Assembly (NCBI GenBank): GCA_964639245.1
Contig: CAZXCU010000008.1
Coordinates: 186,001-250,000, forward strand
Origin: SB15 sp964639245
GTDB lineage: Bacteria > Chloroflexota > Anaerolineae > Aggregatilineales > J027
Reading direction: 5' to 3'
DNA: 64,000 nt
Program-made: the position numbers and the translations under genes
Part shown: one piece after another, positions 23,967 to 33,329 of the stretch
Position numbering within the stretch: position 1 is the stretch's first letter
How the letters are laid out: each line of letters opens with the position of its first letter
The notes under the pieces: model-generated
The model's database searches: none
What the model was told of the DNA's origin: nothing
What the model saw: only the letters and a program-made list of their open reading frames with translations

Positions 23967-25166
23967 ATGAAAACAACACGACAACTCCTCGTGTGGTGGG
24001 TGGTGCTGGTGATGATGTTTGTCTCCGCCAGTTTTGCCTTTGCCAATACTGAAAAACCGACTCTGGAATCTGATCCTGCGCTGCAAACCCCCAACAGCCT
24101 TGTTCGGGCGAATGGCAATGTGCGTTTGCGTGCCGAACCCAACTTGACCAGCGACAAAGTTGCCTTGATTGGGTGGGGCGACATCGCCATTTATCTGGGT
24201 TCGACCAGCGATGGGGTGTGGTATCAATTGAATTTTAACAATGTTATCGGGTGGGCGGTCAGCGAATGGTTTACTTTTGTGGCTGGCGAAGCCGAACCTG
24301 TGACCGATGCTGCTCCCGAAGTGGTTGCCACCGCTTTTCCCTCTGAGCCTTCGGTGGTCAGTGCGCCCGGTGCTGCCGCTGCTACCGGACAAGTCCGTTC
24401 GCTGGACAATGTGCGGATTCGCCAAGAGCCGGATATTGATAGCCCGCGCATTGGCTTTATCGGCTGGGGCGAAGTTGCCGAACTCATTGCAGTGAGCGCA
24501 GATGGTAGCTGGTATCAAATTAATTATGAGGGTGTCATCGGGTGGGCAATTGCCGAGCCATTTGAAGTGGTGGCGGGGGCAGAACCTGCGGTGGTCGCGC
24601 CCAATAATGTGGTGCTGGAATCGCCCTTGTCCGTTCCGCCTGTGGGGAATGCCAGTGGGGTCGTCACCGCCCAAGCAAATGTTCGTATTCGCGCCGATGC
24701 CAGCCTGCAAAGCCCGCGCATTGCCTTCATCGGGTGGGGTGAACAGGCCGAAGTCGTCGGGATTTCTGAAAATGGCGACTGGTATCAAATTAATTACAAC
24801 GGCATTGTCGGGTGGTCACAGTCTCAATTTTTCGTGATTGAGGGCGATATTGTCACGGGCAGCCAGCCTGTTCAAGCCACGACTCCCGTTGCAGGGGCAA
24901 CCGTTGACCCCAGCGTGACTGCAACGGCAGCACCCGCCACCACCACAGGTTCCGGGATTGTCCGTTCGCTTGGCAATTTGCGTTTGCGCCAGGAACCGAG
25001 CCTGAATGCCCGTCAGATTGGGCAAATTGGCTGGGGCGAAGAAGGCACACTCCTCGCCTTGAGTGCTGATGGCTTCTGGTATCAGGTTGAATTTGATGGC
25101 GTGATTGGCTGGGCGATTGCCGATTATTTTGAATTGGTGCAGGGACAAGTACCTGTTTCGCAGTAA
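23967..25166 (+). CDS. Exported protein with four SH3b repeats
   Basis: A 399-residue protein with a signal peptide (residues 1-27, ending SFAFA) and four bacterial SH3 domains of about 65 residues, at roughly 43-100, 135-195, 230-290 and 325-390. Each carries a variant of VRLRAEPNL, IGWGE and WYQINYNGVIGWAIAE. Linkers are Ala/Val/Pro/Thr-rich. SH3b domains bind peptidoglycan stem peptides, so this is likely a wall-associated protein. ATG 23967 follows AAGGAG. It is divergent from the TIR-FGE gene with about 130 bp between. Confidence 0.85.
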   Translation: MKTTRQLLVWWVVLVMMFVSASFAFANTEKPTLESDPALQTPNSLVRANGNVRLRAEPNLTSDKVALIGWGDIAIYLGSTSDGVWYQLNFNNVIGWAVSEWFTFVAGEAEPVTDAAPEVVATAFPSEPSVVSAPGAAAATGQVRSLDNVRIRQEPDIDSPRIGFIGWGEVAELIAVSADGSWYQINYEGVIGWAIAEPFEVVAGAEPAVVAPNNVVLESPLSVPPVGNASGVVTAQANVRIRADASLQSPRIAFIGWGEQAEVVGISENGDWYQINYNGIVGWSQSQFFVIEGDIVTGSQPVQATTPVAGATVDPSVTATAAPATTTGSGIVRSLGNLRLRQEPSLNARQIGQIGWGEEGTLLALSADGFWYQVEFDGVIGWAIADYFELVQGQVPVSQ

Positions 25167-25186
25167 GATGTGTGTCCTCCCTTATT

Positions 25187-25210
25187 CCCTCCCCGACGTT
25201 TTGGGGAGGG
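25187..25210 (+). repeat. GC-rich hairpin, probable terminator
   Basis: CCCTCCCC at 25187-25194 pairs with GGGGAGGG at 25203-25210, followed by AGGGGTTCTTT. It is a member of the dispersed hairpin family placed between the SH3b and WD40 genes. Confidence 0.6.
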
Positions 25211-25253
25211 AGGGGTTCTTTATCACATGATCTTCAAGTTGAGAGCAGCTATC

Positions 25254-26438
25254 ATGGTCAAAATCATTCTCCTCACCCTGCTCGTTTTTTTATCGCTCCC
25301 TCAAGCCAGCGCTCAAATCCCGCCGCAATGGACTTTTTCCCACGATGCGCCGCTTACCTCCCTCGATTGGAGTCCCGATGCCACCCTGTTAGCGACCACC
25401 GCCGGCAGCAGTATTTATCTCTGGGATATGGCTACAGGCGAACTGCGCTACCAACTGCCTCATAATTCACCTGTATTGGGGGTGCGCTGGAGTCCACAGG
25501 GAGAACGGTTTGTCTCATGGAGCGCCTATGAAGTGCGTATTTGGGAGCGCCAATCCACCCGCATTTTGCTCGCGCTTTTCCCGTCCGTTGCCGTGCATCA
25601 AATTTTGTGGAGTCAGGAAGGCCGCCAACTGCTGGTGGCAGATGACAACGGCGCGGCGTGGTGGGATGCCGAGTCGGGGGAGGTGCTGGCGCGATATGTG
25701 CAGGAAGGGGGATTTTCCCGCGTGGCATGGAACGCCGATGGGACACGCCTCTGGGGATCGCACCAAAACACATGGAGTGCCAGCATCTGGGACATGACCC
25801 GCCTCGGCACCCAAACAGAGCCACTTTTTACTTATTTTGAGGGGTTTGTGCGTGAGCCGCGCTGGTTTGGCAACAAAATTATTGATTTTAATTATGATGG
25901 TGACGCTGCCCTGCGTGATATAACACAAGGGCAAGTTTTGTTCCTGATGCCGCATGATAGCTACGGCGTATTTGACGGATTATGGAACGCGGACGGCACA
26001 CAAATTTTAACATGGTCGCCGTTTAATGAACTCACCCGTTTTCATATCTGGGATGCAGCCTCCGGCAAGGTCATCACCACATGGGATTTGCTTGATTTTC
26101 CGTATCCGTTCAGTGTGACATGGAACGGGGAACAAGCCGCCGCCATGTCCGTTAGCAGTGTCTATGTTTGGGATACCGACACGGGCGAACTGCTGGCAAC
26201 CCTGCCCTACGAAGGCGGAATAAGCGCCTCATCCACTGACATTGCATGGTCGCAGGACAAGCGTTTTTTGCTGACTGTCTCTGAAGGCAACAGGGTAGCG
26301 AGTCTGTGGCGTACCAGCACATGGCAAAAATATCGGGATTTTGAATTTCTCACCAGCGCCACATGGAGTCCTGATGGGGAATGGATTGTCGGTTTCACCC
26401 ACCAGCGCCAAACCCTGCTGCTCTGGCGATCCTTCTAG
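25254..26438 (+). CDS. Exported WD40-repeat protein
   Basis: A protein of about 394 residues with a signal peptide (MVKIILLTLLVFLSLPQASAQ) and six to seven WD40-type blades. Visible units include LTSLDWSPDATLLAT with IYLWDMATGEL, VLGVRWSPQGERFVSWS with VRIWERQ, ILWSQEGRQLLVA with AWWDAESGEV, FSRVAWNADGTRLW with ASIWDM, FHIWDAASGKV, and TSATWSPDGEWIVGF. It should form a beta-propeller outside the membrane and act as a binding scaffold. An alternative ATG at 25227 would lengthen the signal peptide by nine residues. Confidence 0.82.
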   Translation: MVKIILLTLLVFLSLPQASAQIPPQWTFSHDAPLTSLDWSPDATLLATTAGSSIYLWDMATGELRYQLPHNSPVLGVRWSPQGERFVSWSAYEVRIWERQSTRILLALFPSVAVHQILWSQEGRQLLVADDNGAAWWDAESGEVLARYVQEGGFSRVAWNADGTRLWGSHQNTWSASIWDMTRLGTQTEPLFTYFEGFVREPRWFGNKIIDFNYDGDAALRDITQGQVLFLMPHDSYGVFDGLWNADGTQILTWSPFNELTRFHIWDAASGKVITTWDLLDFPYPFSVTWNGEQAAAMSVSSVYVWDTDTGELLATLPYEGGISASSTDIAWSQDKRFLLTVSEGNRVASLWRTSTWQKYRDFEFLTSATWSPDGEWIVGFTHQRQTLLLWRSF

Positions 26439-26480
26439 TAATTATCCTCACTTCTTTTTGGGTAATTTTGACATATTGTG

Positions 26481-26496
26481 TTGCAAAAATTTGCAA
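26481..26496 (+). promoter_or_regulatory. Palindromic operator candidate before the sugar ABC operon
   Basis: TTGCAAAAATTTGCAA is a near-perfect inverted repeat 59 bp upstream of the binding-protein gene, just after TTGACA at 26468-26473. LacI-type repressors often use such sites in sugar transporter operons. No regulator gene is adjacent. Confidence 0.4.
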
Positions 26497-26554
26497 AAGT
26501 GGGCAAAATCTACATGGTTAGATTTCCTTTCAATTGTATTTAGGTAGGTGAGTT

Positions 26555-27826
26555 GTGAAGAAAAAAGTCTTTAGTCTCCTTATGGTTGTCGCGCTGTTTG
26601 CGCTGGCAATCGTCCCTGTCACCGCGCAAGATCTTTCCGGCGAATTGGAAATTTTCTCGTGGTGGGCAGGTGATGAAGGCCCCGCTTTGGAAGCCCTCAT
26701 CGCGCTCTACAATGAACAAAATCCGAATGTCGAAGTGATTAACTCCGCCGTTACCGGTGGTTCGGGTGTGAATGCCCGCGCCGTGTTGAAAACCCGTATG
26801 CTGGGTGACGAACCCCCAAGCACCTTCCAAGTTCATGCAGGTCAAGAACTGACCGGTACCTACGTCGTTGCTGAACGGATGGAAGACCTGACCTTCCTGT
26901 ACGAAGAAGAAGGCTGGTTGGACAAATTCCCGCAGGGTATTCTGGACGCGATGAGCTATGAAGGTGGCATTTACAGCGTGCCTGTCAACATTCACCGCTC
27001 CAATGTGCTGTGGTACAACCCCGCCAAACTCGAAGAATGGGGTATTGAAGCCCCCGCCACATGGGACGATTTCCTTGCCGTTTGCCCGGCCATCCAAGAA
27101 CAAGGCGTTGTGCCGTTGGTCGTGGGTGAAGCATGGACTCAGAACCACCTGTGGGAAAGCGTCGCCCTGTCAGTGTTGGGTGCCGAAGGTTGGAACGCCC
27201 TCTGGACAGGTGAACTTGACCCGGCTGGCGAAGAAATGATTGCCGTCTGGACGAAATTTGGTGAAGTGCTGGCTTGCTCCAACGTTGCTGACGATGCCGC
27301 TGGCTTGAGCTGGCAGCAGGCGACTGACAAAATGGTCGCTGGCGAAGCCGCTTTCAACGTCATGGGTGACTGGGCTGCCGGTTACATGACCACCACGCTC
27401 GGTCTCGTCCCCGGTGAAGGTTTCGGTTGGGCGGCTGCCCCCGGTACCGAAGGCACATTCCTCTGGTTGTCCGACAGCTTTGGTCTGCCCGTGGGCGCGC
27501 CTAACCGTGATGCCACGATTGCATGGCTGAAACTGCTCGGCTCGGTTGCTGGTCAAGATGCGTTCAACCCCCTCAAGGGTTCCATCCCCGCTCGTATTGA
27601 TGCGGACGTGACCAACGCCGAACTCTACAACCCGTACCTGCAATCGGCTGCGGCGGATTGGTCAGCCAACACCCTCGCTTCCAGCTTGGTACATGGTGCC
27701 GCCGCCAACGAGAGCTTCTCTGGCGAATTCGGTGTCATCATGCAAACCTTCTTTGATGCCGGGCCAGAAGCAGCAGCAGCGGTCATGGCCGAAGTGTGCG
27801 CGGCTTCCGGCGCGTGCGGTGGATAA
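26555..27826 (+). CDS. Sugar ABC transporter substrate-binding protein (CUT1, glucose-type)
   Basis: A 423-residue exported binding protein of the SBP_bac_1 family. A signal peptide (1-23, ending PVTAQ) is followed by LSGELEIFSWWAGDEGPALEALI, and later regions such as VNIHRSNVLWYNPAKLEEWG, MVAGEAAFNVMGDWAAGYM and GTFLWLSDSFGLPVGAPN resemble glucose/mannose-binding proteins. It should deliver a monosaccharide or short oligosaccharide to the two permeases downstream. The start is GTG, after AGGTGAG. Codon use is more biased toward C-ending codons than in neighbours, which fits high expression. A terminator follows before the permeases. Confidence 0.9.
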   Translation: MKKKVFSLLMVVALFALAIVPVTAQDLSGELEIFSWWAGDEGPALEALIALYNEQNPNVEVINSAVTGGSGVNARAVLKTRMLGDEPPSTFQVHAGQELTGTYVVAERMEDLTFLYEEEGWLDKFPQGILDAMSYEGGIYSVPVNIHRSNVLWYNPAKLEEWGIEAPATWDDFLAVCPAIQEQGVVPLVVGEAWTQNHLWESVALSVLGAEGWNALWTGELDPAGEEMIAVWTKFGEVLACSNVADDAAGLSWQQATDKMVAGEAAFNVMGDWAAGYMTTTLGLVPGEGFGWAAAPGTEGTFLWLSDSFGLPVGAPNRDATIAWLKLLGSVAGQDAFNPLKGSIPARIDADVTNAELYNPYLQSAAADWSANTLASSLVHGAAANESFSGEFGVIMQTFFDAGPEAAAAVMAEVCAASGACGG

Positions 27827-27852
27827 TTCCACGATTTTAAGGTAACTACCCA

Positions 27853-27884
27853 CAGCCCCGTTCATTATGACGGGGCTTTTTTAT
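27853..27884 (+). terminator. Intrinsic terminator between binding protein and permeases
   Basis: AGCCCCGT at 27853-27860 pairs with ACGGGGCT at 27870-27877, and six T residues follow. Partial readthrough would give much more binding protein than permease. Confidence 0.8.
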
Positions 27885-27997
27885 AATAGCTGTTAGGCGC
27901 TAGGTCTTAGGCTATAGGCAAAAATATTGAATTTTTTCTTTCTATTTTTCTCCTAATCCCTAAAACCACCTGCCTAACACCTTAAAAGGAGTGCTTC

Positions 27998-29335
27998 ATG
28001 CGAAGTCGAAGTGACCGAATGTTTGCCTTTTTGATGCTGCTGCCCTCAATTGTTTTACTCGGCATCTTTGTGTATGGCTTTATTGGCCTCTCCGTGCAGA
28101 CCTCGATGACCGACTGGGGGAATAACCAGCAAGAAAAACCCCCGTTGCAAGAAGGGGTCGAACGCAGTTTCATCGGGTTAGACAACTACAAACAACTCAT
28201 GACCGCTGTCCGCGAACTGCGCTTCCGCGACTCGATGATTAACACCTTCTTTTTCACCGTGTTTTTCATCGGGGGATGCGTGGCGGTGGGATTCGGCTTG
28301 GCGATTCTGGTTGACCAAAAAGTTGCCTTTGAAAGTTTTTTCCGTACCACCTTTTTAGTCCCCATGTCCTTGTCATTTGTCGTGACCGGGACAGTCTGGC
28401 GCTGGATGCTCCAGCCCAACGGCGGGATTAACATTCTGCCAGAACGTTTGCTCGGACTGGGGGAGATTGATCAGGGGTGGGTCAATAGCAAAAAGTCGCT
28501 GTGGACATTTGAATGGATGGATGTCCCCCTGTATATCACTTACATTGGTTTGGCGATTCTGGGATTCCTCATTTTTAATTACCTTAGCCAAGAAAATGAC
28601 CGTATCGGGGTCATTGCTAAGGTGGTGGTGCAATTCGCGCTGGTCACGCTGCTGGCGTTTGTTGTTGCCAGTCTGGTGGACGAAGGCAACAGCATCAATT
28701 TGCCGTTGGCCGTGGTGGTTGGCCTGGCTTCGTTGGGTTGGCGCTACTATCAATCCGAGGGCAGTTTTCTGGATGCACAGGAAGACTCACACCGCAGTTG
28801 GCGACCTGTCCAATATTTAGGCGTGTCATTCATCATAGTCGCGCTGGTGTACATTGCGGGGCTGTGGGATGAAATCTGGCTGCCGCTTTCCACACCCTCT
28901 GCCGAACAACCCAAAGGCTATAACGCGGCGCTTTCGGGGGTGATTTTAGCGGCAATCTGGCAAATGTCCGGTTATACGATGGCGATGTTTTTGGCAGGGA
29001 TTCGCGGGATTCCCGAAGAACTGCGCGAAGCGGCGCGTGTGGACGGGGCAACTGAAATCGGGGTGTATACCAACATCATCATTCCCCTGCTGCGTCCGAT
29101 TACCCTGAGCGCGATGATTATTCTGGGGCATATCTCGCTCAAAATCTTCGACCTTGTGTTTGCGATGGCCGGGCCAGACAACGGTAAAACAATGGTGCCG
29201 GGGATTCTGGTCTATACCGCTTTCCGTTCTAACCGTTTTGCGATTGCTTCGGCGGTAGCGATTGTCATGCTGGTGTTGGTGGCAATGGTCATCATCCCCT
29301 ATCTGTATACATCCCTCAAAGAGGAGAAAAAATAG
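27998..29335 (+). CDS. Sugar ABC transporter permease (MalF type) with an extra membrane insertion
   Basis: A 445-residue permease, about 150 residues longer than usual CUT1 permeases. The N-terminal part (helix at 8-35, segments FRDSMINTFFFTVFFI and FFRTTFLVPMSLSFVVTGTVWRWML) and the C-terminal part with the EAA loop (EELREAARVDGATEIGVYTNIIIPLLRP) are normal. Between them, residues about 165-300, lie extra hydrophobic segments (YITYIGLAILGFLIF, IAKVVVQFALVTLLAFVVASLV, LPLAVVVGLASLGW, YLGVSFIIVALVYIAGLW). ATG has AAAGGAG upstream. The following permease starts 3 bases after the stop. Confidence 0.85.
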   Translation: MRSRSDRMFAFLMLLPSIVLLGIFVYGFIGLSVQTSMTDWGNNQQEKPPLQEGVERSFIGLDNYKQLMTAVRELRFRDSMINTFFFTVFFIGGCVAVGFGLAILVDQKVAFESFFRTTFLVPMSLSFVVTGTVWRWMLQPNGGINILPERLLGLGEIDQGWVNSKKSLWTFEWMDVPLYITYIGLAILGFLIFNYLSQENDRIGVIAKVVVQFALVTLLAFVVASLVDEGNSINLPLAVVVGLASLGWRYYQSEGSFLDAQEDSHRSWRPVQYLGVSFIIVALVYIAGLWDEIWLPLSTPSAEQPKGYNAALSGVILAAIWQMSGYTMAMFLAGIRGIPEELREAARVDGATEIGVYTNIIIPLLRPITLSAMIILGHISLKIFDLVFAMAGPDNGKTMVPGILVYTAFRSNRFAIASAVAIVMLVLVAMVIIPYLYTSLKEEKK

Positions 29336-29337
29336 CC

Positions 29338-30174
29338 ATGCGAGCGCAAAGTTTCCCCTACTTACTCCGCCGTACCGTCATTTATACGCTGCTGATTGGC
29401 ATGGCGTTTGTTTACCTCACCCCCATTTATATGATTGTGGTGACGGCACTCAAATCGCCCGATAAAGTTAACCTGAACACCGCATGGGATTTGCCAGAGA
29501 GCATTTACTGGCAGAGTTTTGAGGAAGTGTATGAGGAATTTGGCAACCGCATCAACAACAGTTTGATTCTTGTCACCGTGGCGACGATTCTTTCCGCGCT
29601 GATGGGGTCGTTGAACGGCTACGTGCTGTCTAAGTGGCATATCCCCGGCGAGAAAATCCTCTTTCCCCTGATGTTGTTTGGCATGTTCATCCCTTACCAA
29701 GCCATTTTGATTCCCCTGTTCGACTTTTTGCGACAGGTGGATTTATACGGCGGGCTACCGGGATTGATTTTGATTCATGTGGTGTACGGGTTGCCGATTA
29801 CCACGCTGATTTTCCGTAATTTTTACGTGGAAATCCCTGACGAAATGCTCGAAGCGGGCATGATGGACGGCGCGAACTTTTTTGACCTGTACACCCGCAT
29901 TGTGTTCCCCCTCTCCATCCCCGGCTTTGTGGTGGTCATCATCTGGCAGGTGACGCAAATCTGGAATGAATTTTTGTTCGCAGTCATGCTCACCAGCGGG
30001 ACAGATGCCGAACCCCTTACCGTCGGGTTGGCGCAGTTGGCAGGGGGTGAAGCGGTCAAATGGAATCAGACAATGGCTGGTGCGCTGGTGGCGGCGCTTC
30101 CGCCCTTGCTGGTGTACATTCTGGCAGGTCGCTATTTCATTCGTGGGCTGCTGGCGGGGTCGGTCAAAGGATAA
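29338..30174 (+). CDS. Sugar ABC transporter permease (MalG type)
   Basis: A 278-residue inner-membrane permease with six helices. Its EAA loop is DEMLEAGMMDGANFFDLYTRIVFPLSIPG, and the end FIRGLLAGSVKG is typical of MalG-type CUT1 subunits. It pairs with the preceding permease, and its ribosome site (GAGGAGAAA) lies inside that gene. No ATPase gene is present, so a shared MsiK/UgpC-like ATPase encoded elsewhere is expected. Confidence 0.92.
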   Translation: MRAQSFPYLLRRTVIYTLLIGMAFVYLTPIYMIVVTALKSPDKVNLNTAWDLPESIYWQSFEEVYEEFGNRINNSLILVTVATILSALMGSLNGYVLSKWHIPGEKILFPLMLFGMFIPYQAILIPLFDFLRQVDLYGGLPGLILIHVVYGLPITTLIFRNFYVEIPDEMLEAGMMDGANFFDLYTRIVFPLSIPGFVVVIIWQVTQIWNEFLFAVMLTSGTDAEPLTVGLAQLAGGEAVKWNQTMAGALVAALPPLLVYILAGRYFIRGLLAGSVKG

Positions 30175-30384
30175 ATTTCAAACGACAATAATTGTTATGA
30201 GGCAAGGGGTTTTCTATCCCTTGTCTTACGCTTTCTAAATTTCTCTCAAATCCTCTCCAAATCTGAATTCTTAATGAAATTTCCTCTCAATCCATTACCG
30301 AATCGAAAATATTAGAGGATAATGAGAGAAAGCACGAACGAATAGTTAGGTATTACAAAAATCATGAGCGAGAAGGTGGAAACA

Positions 30385-30795
30385 ATGACGATGGATGTGC
30401 AGTGGTATCTCGAAGGCCACGTTATTTATATTTATAACGGCAGTGTATTGCAAGAGCGCGACCTGACCGAAGGCAACGAGAAGGTTGTTCGGCTCATGCG
30501 GAAATATCCCGACAATAATATTATTCTTATCACCAATGTGCTGGATGTTGTTAGCAGCCACGTTTCGGTTTTTCAACTGAATGAACTGCTGACCTTTGCC
30601 AAAGAGCCGAACCTCAAAAAAGTCATCACCATCCAGAACAACCGCGCCCTCAGCTTTTTAGGCACGATGTTCACCCAAGTGATGGGCTTGCGCTACGAAT
30701 TTTACCCATCACTTGAGCAAGCACTTCAAACTTTACATGAGCAAATGCCGCAGTTGGATTGGGATTCCGCTCAAGATCATATCTTTGGCATTTAA
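30385..30795 (+). CDS. Hypothetical small protein, STAS-like alpha/beta fold possible
   Basis: A protein of about 136 residues. It alternates beta strands and helices (HVIYIYNGSV, NNIILITNVLDV, KKVITIQNNRALSFLGTMF, RYEFYPSLEQALQTLHEQMP), a pattern seen in small STAS/SpoIIAA-like or response proteins found in Chloroflexota, but no motif confirms this. The ATG at 30385 follows GAAGGTGGA; an earlier ATG at 30364 is possible. An inverted repeat (TTTCTCTCAAATCCTCT at 30240 with AGAGGATAATGAGAGAAA at 30314) lies in the 210 bp leader. It overlaps the convergent terpene synthase end by 4 bases. Confidence 0.6.
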   Translation: MTMDVQWYLEGHVIYIYNGSVLQERDLTEGNEKVVRLMRKYPDNNIILITNVLDVVSSHVSVFQLNELLTFAKEPNLKKVITIQNNRALSFLGTMFTQVMGLRYEFYPSLEQALQTLHEQMPQLDWDSAQDHIFGI

Positions 30796-33008
30796 TGCAC
30801 TGCCAGCAATTCGGTTTGGTAGTCGTGGAAATCGTTGGCTTGGTAGAACCATGCCGTAGTCCGACACAAATTAAACACCAACTGGCAAAATGGCTGGAAG
30901 GCATCTTTCTTGAGTGCTTCGGCCTGTAACATCCGCATGGTATTGGTATAGTCATTGTGGATGTATGCCACGGCAGCTTCTTTTGTCATGCCCTCTGCCA
31001 TCAAAATATGAATGCTGTTGATTTTGCCTTCGGCCTGTTCACGGTCAAAAGAACGAATATCGTTGAGCAGACGGGTCATTTCCGCCCCCAGATTAATGAT
31101 TTCACTGTAGGGTGCGGTTTGGGTGACATCCGGCAAATTCGGTTGCAATCCATAAAACGCCACCGCCAGCGCTAAGGGTGTGCCAATGGTCACTTTGCCG
31201 TAGTCCAGATAGTCCTCAAAAGTGGGCTGGGTGCGGTTGTATTTGTGGGTCGTTTCAAGCTTGTTGGCGGCCAAATTGTCCTTCCAGATCTGCGCCATCA
31301 CCGCCGTCATATCCCGATTCTGCACCCGGCTGACATCGGCTATAATTTCGTCAATCACCGCTACTAAATCTTGCACCTTTGCGACATGCGACGGGTTGGA
31401 AAGCTGCACATGAGACGCATCGCGTTTTTCCAGCACCGTCATTAAATGCTGTTGCTGGTCTAAGGTCAGCTCATTGGAGTCTAGCAAATCGTCCGCCGCA
31501 AACAGGTACAGTGTTGCTTTGGAGAACAACCAACGGGCAGTTGCTTGGTCTGGTTTGGGGAAAATATTGAAGCTAATGAACAGCGTAGACAGCGCCCGGG
31601 CTTTTAAAATTGAGGGGTGGGTGTCGACCCATGCTTCAAGGGTTTGCAACTCTGTTTGGAACAACCCACGCTGCCCCTGTTGTTCGACGAGGGCTAAATC
31701 GAGCAAATCTTGCATGTTAATCGGCGGGACATAGTAAATAGATTTGTCGATCCAATGCCCGCGCATGATGCTGTCTTCATACAAGCGCAGGCGTTTTTGC
31801 TGTTCCACAAAGGGCGCGGTATAAAATGGATTCGCGTCCAGCCCATGCCGAATGATGGATTTATAATCCCGCCCCGTGACCCATTTGTCCTCAATCACGG
31901 GTTGTTCTAACTGTTGGCGGAGATAGTCACGGCAATAGGCTTCTGCTTGTTCTAGGATGGCTTCATCGGCATAACGCAACTTGCTGGCATCCATCAAATT
32001 AACCAGATGACTGACGGAGGAGTCCAATTCGCCGGGGAAACAGAAAAACCGGTTGCCGTCATAAAATTTCTGGAAAACCTCACCGGAGACATCCCGCCCG
32101 TGCATCCGCAAAAGTTTAAAGCCCATCGCGGTATCATCCAAATCGGGAATCTGGACAAATTTTGACCATGGCAGCCCATGTTTTGTCCAATGCTTTTCCA
32201 CATAATCCAATTTTTCTTGGATTTCGGCTTCAAAGTGGCTTTCCAGATTAAGATAGTGAATGTCATTCAACACCCAGAGCGTCTCAAAAATATCAATCGG
32301 ATAGTTGGCGGGGGCAAAATTGCCAAATACATCCAGTGTTTCACGCAAGTAGCGCAGGCTTTCCTCATCTTCGGTGTTCATATACACAAAGGCGGTTGCC
32401 GAAGGCGAATTTAAAAAAGAGCCATTCGCCGCTTGGTGGGCAAAAATGCGGTCAAATTCAATTGACCCCGCGAGCCCTTCCAGTGAATGAAGAATCGTCG
32501 TCGGATATTGATAGACCAATTCAAGCGGGATTTTTTTGAGTTTGGCCTCTCGTTTGTCGTTGATAGCTTGAATGACGGGCGAATCGTAGGGCAAATCGAG
32601 CTGCAAGACTTGGGCAATCGTCAGCAGCACCGGAAAAATCAGTTCAAACCCCACCGTCGCATAGGTATCTTTTTGCAGATTTTCCAGATTCTGGCGGATG
32701 TATTGTTCGCCCCGATAAACGGCATCGGGAGCGCTGCTCCACCGTTTGAGCGTGGCAATACAGTTGAGAGTCGAGATGATCCTGTCATGAAAATATTCGA
32801 GATTTTCGGCTCCCCACGAGCCATCGGGAAGTTGGTTTTGAATGATCCATGCCAAGCAATGCGGAAACATCGGTTGGGATCTGTCCGCTAAGCTAGGAAT
32901 ACGAGCAATCCACGCAGTGTCATAAGCAGAAGCGGTAATGGCTGACCCAGAGAGGTTTTGAAGCACCTGTTTCACACCATCAATAAGGTCTTGCTTGACG
33001 TAATTCAT
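30792..33008 (-). CDS. Bifunctional diterpene cyclase/synthase (class II plus class I)
   Basis: A 738-residue terpene cyclase combining two active sites. The class II half has SAYDTAWIARIP near residue 27, a QW-like LPDGSWGAEN near 60, and the proton-donor motif DLDD at 289-292. The class I half has the metal-binding DDLLD at 506-510 and the NSE motif NDIRSFDRE at 649-657. Such proteins cyclise GGPP to a copalyl-type diphosphate and then ionise it to a diterpene. Plants and fungi have such fusions; bacteria usually use two separate genes. The ATG follows AAAAAGGTG. No prenyltransferase or P450 is next to it. Confidence 0.88.
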   Translation of the reverse strand: MNYVKQDLIDGVKQVLQNLSGSAITASAYDTAWIARIPSLADRSQPMFPHCLAWIIQNQLPDGSWGAENLEYFHDRIISTLNCIATLKRWSSAPDAVYRGEQYIRQNLENLQKDTYATVGFELIFPVLLTIAQVLQLDLPYDSPVIQAINDKREAKLKKIPLELVYQYPTTILHSLEGLAGSIEFDRIFAHQAANGSFLNSPSATAFVYMNTEDEESLRYLRETLDVFGNFAPANYPIDIFETLWVLNDIHYLNLESHFEAEIQEKLDYVEKHWTKHGLPWSKFVQIPDLDDTAMGFKLLRMHGRDVSGEVFQKFYDGNRFFCFPGELDSSVSHLVNLMDASKLRYADEAILEQAEAYCRDYLRQQLEQPVIEDKWVTGRDYKSIIRHGLDANPFYTAPFVEQQKRLRLYEDSIMRGHWIDKSIYYVPPINMQDLLDLALVEQQGQRGLFQTELQTLEAWVDTHPSILKARALSTLFISFNIFPKPDQATARWLFSKATLYLFAADDLLDSNELTLDQQQHLMTVLEKRDASHVQLSNPSHVAKVQDLVAVIDEIIADVSRVQNRDMTAVMAQIWKDNLAANKLETTHKYNRTQPTFEDYLDYGKVTIGTPLALAVAFYGLQPNLPDVTQTAPYSEIINLGAEMTRLLNDIRSFDREQAEGKINSIHILMAEGMTKEAAVAYIHNDYTNTMRMLQAEALKKDAFQPFCQLVFNLCRTTAWFYQANDFHDYQTELLAVH

Positions 33009-33329
33009 CTATTCACCTTTTTTACTTGCTTGCCACCTAACCATTACGAATAATATACTAGGCTGTAAGCGTTAATGGTGTGCAACTGTATTGGAAATAT
33101 CTAAGAAGAATTTATTAAAATCTATTTTCGCTGATGGATAACGGTTTAAAAAGTGCCAAATGATATTTTCGTTAACTGCAACCATCATTTTTGGGGGTAT
33201 CGCAGGGAAAAATTATTTGAGCAACCCAACCGACTCAGCTTCATCTGTAGAGTCAACATCGATCCATTGATTGCACCTACACACGAATCAGCACGGGTCA
33301 GCGACCACGCCTCTCCGTGTTCATTCATT

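Noticed and set aside
23838..24788. N-terminal extension of about 317 residues to the TIR-FGE gene
   Set aside because: The extension is the antisense of the SH3b gene. The TIR domain start at 23837 aligns with the paralog start and leaves a normal divergent promoter region.
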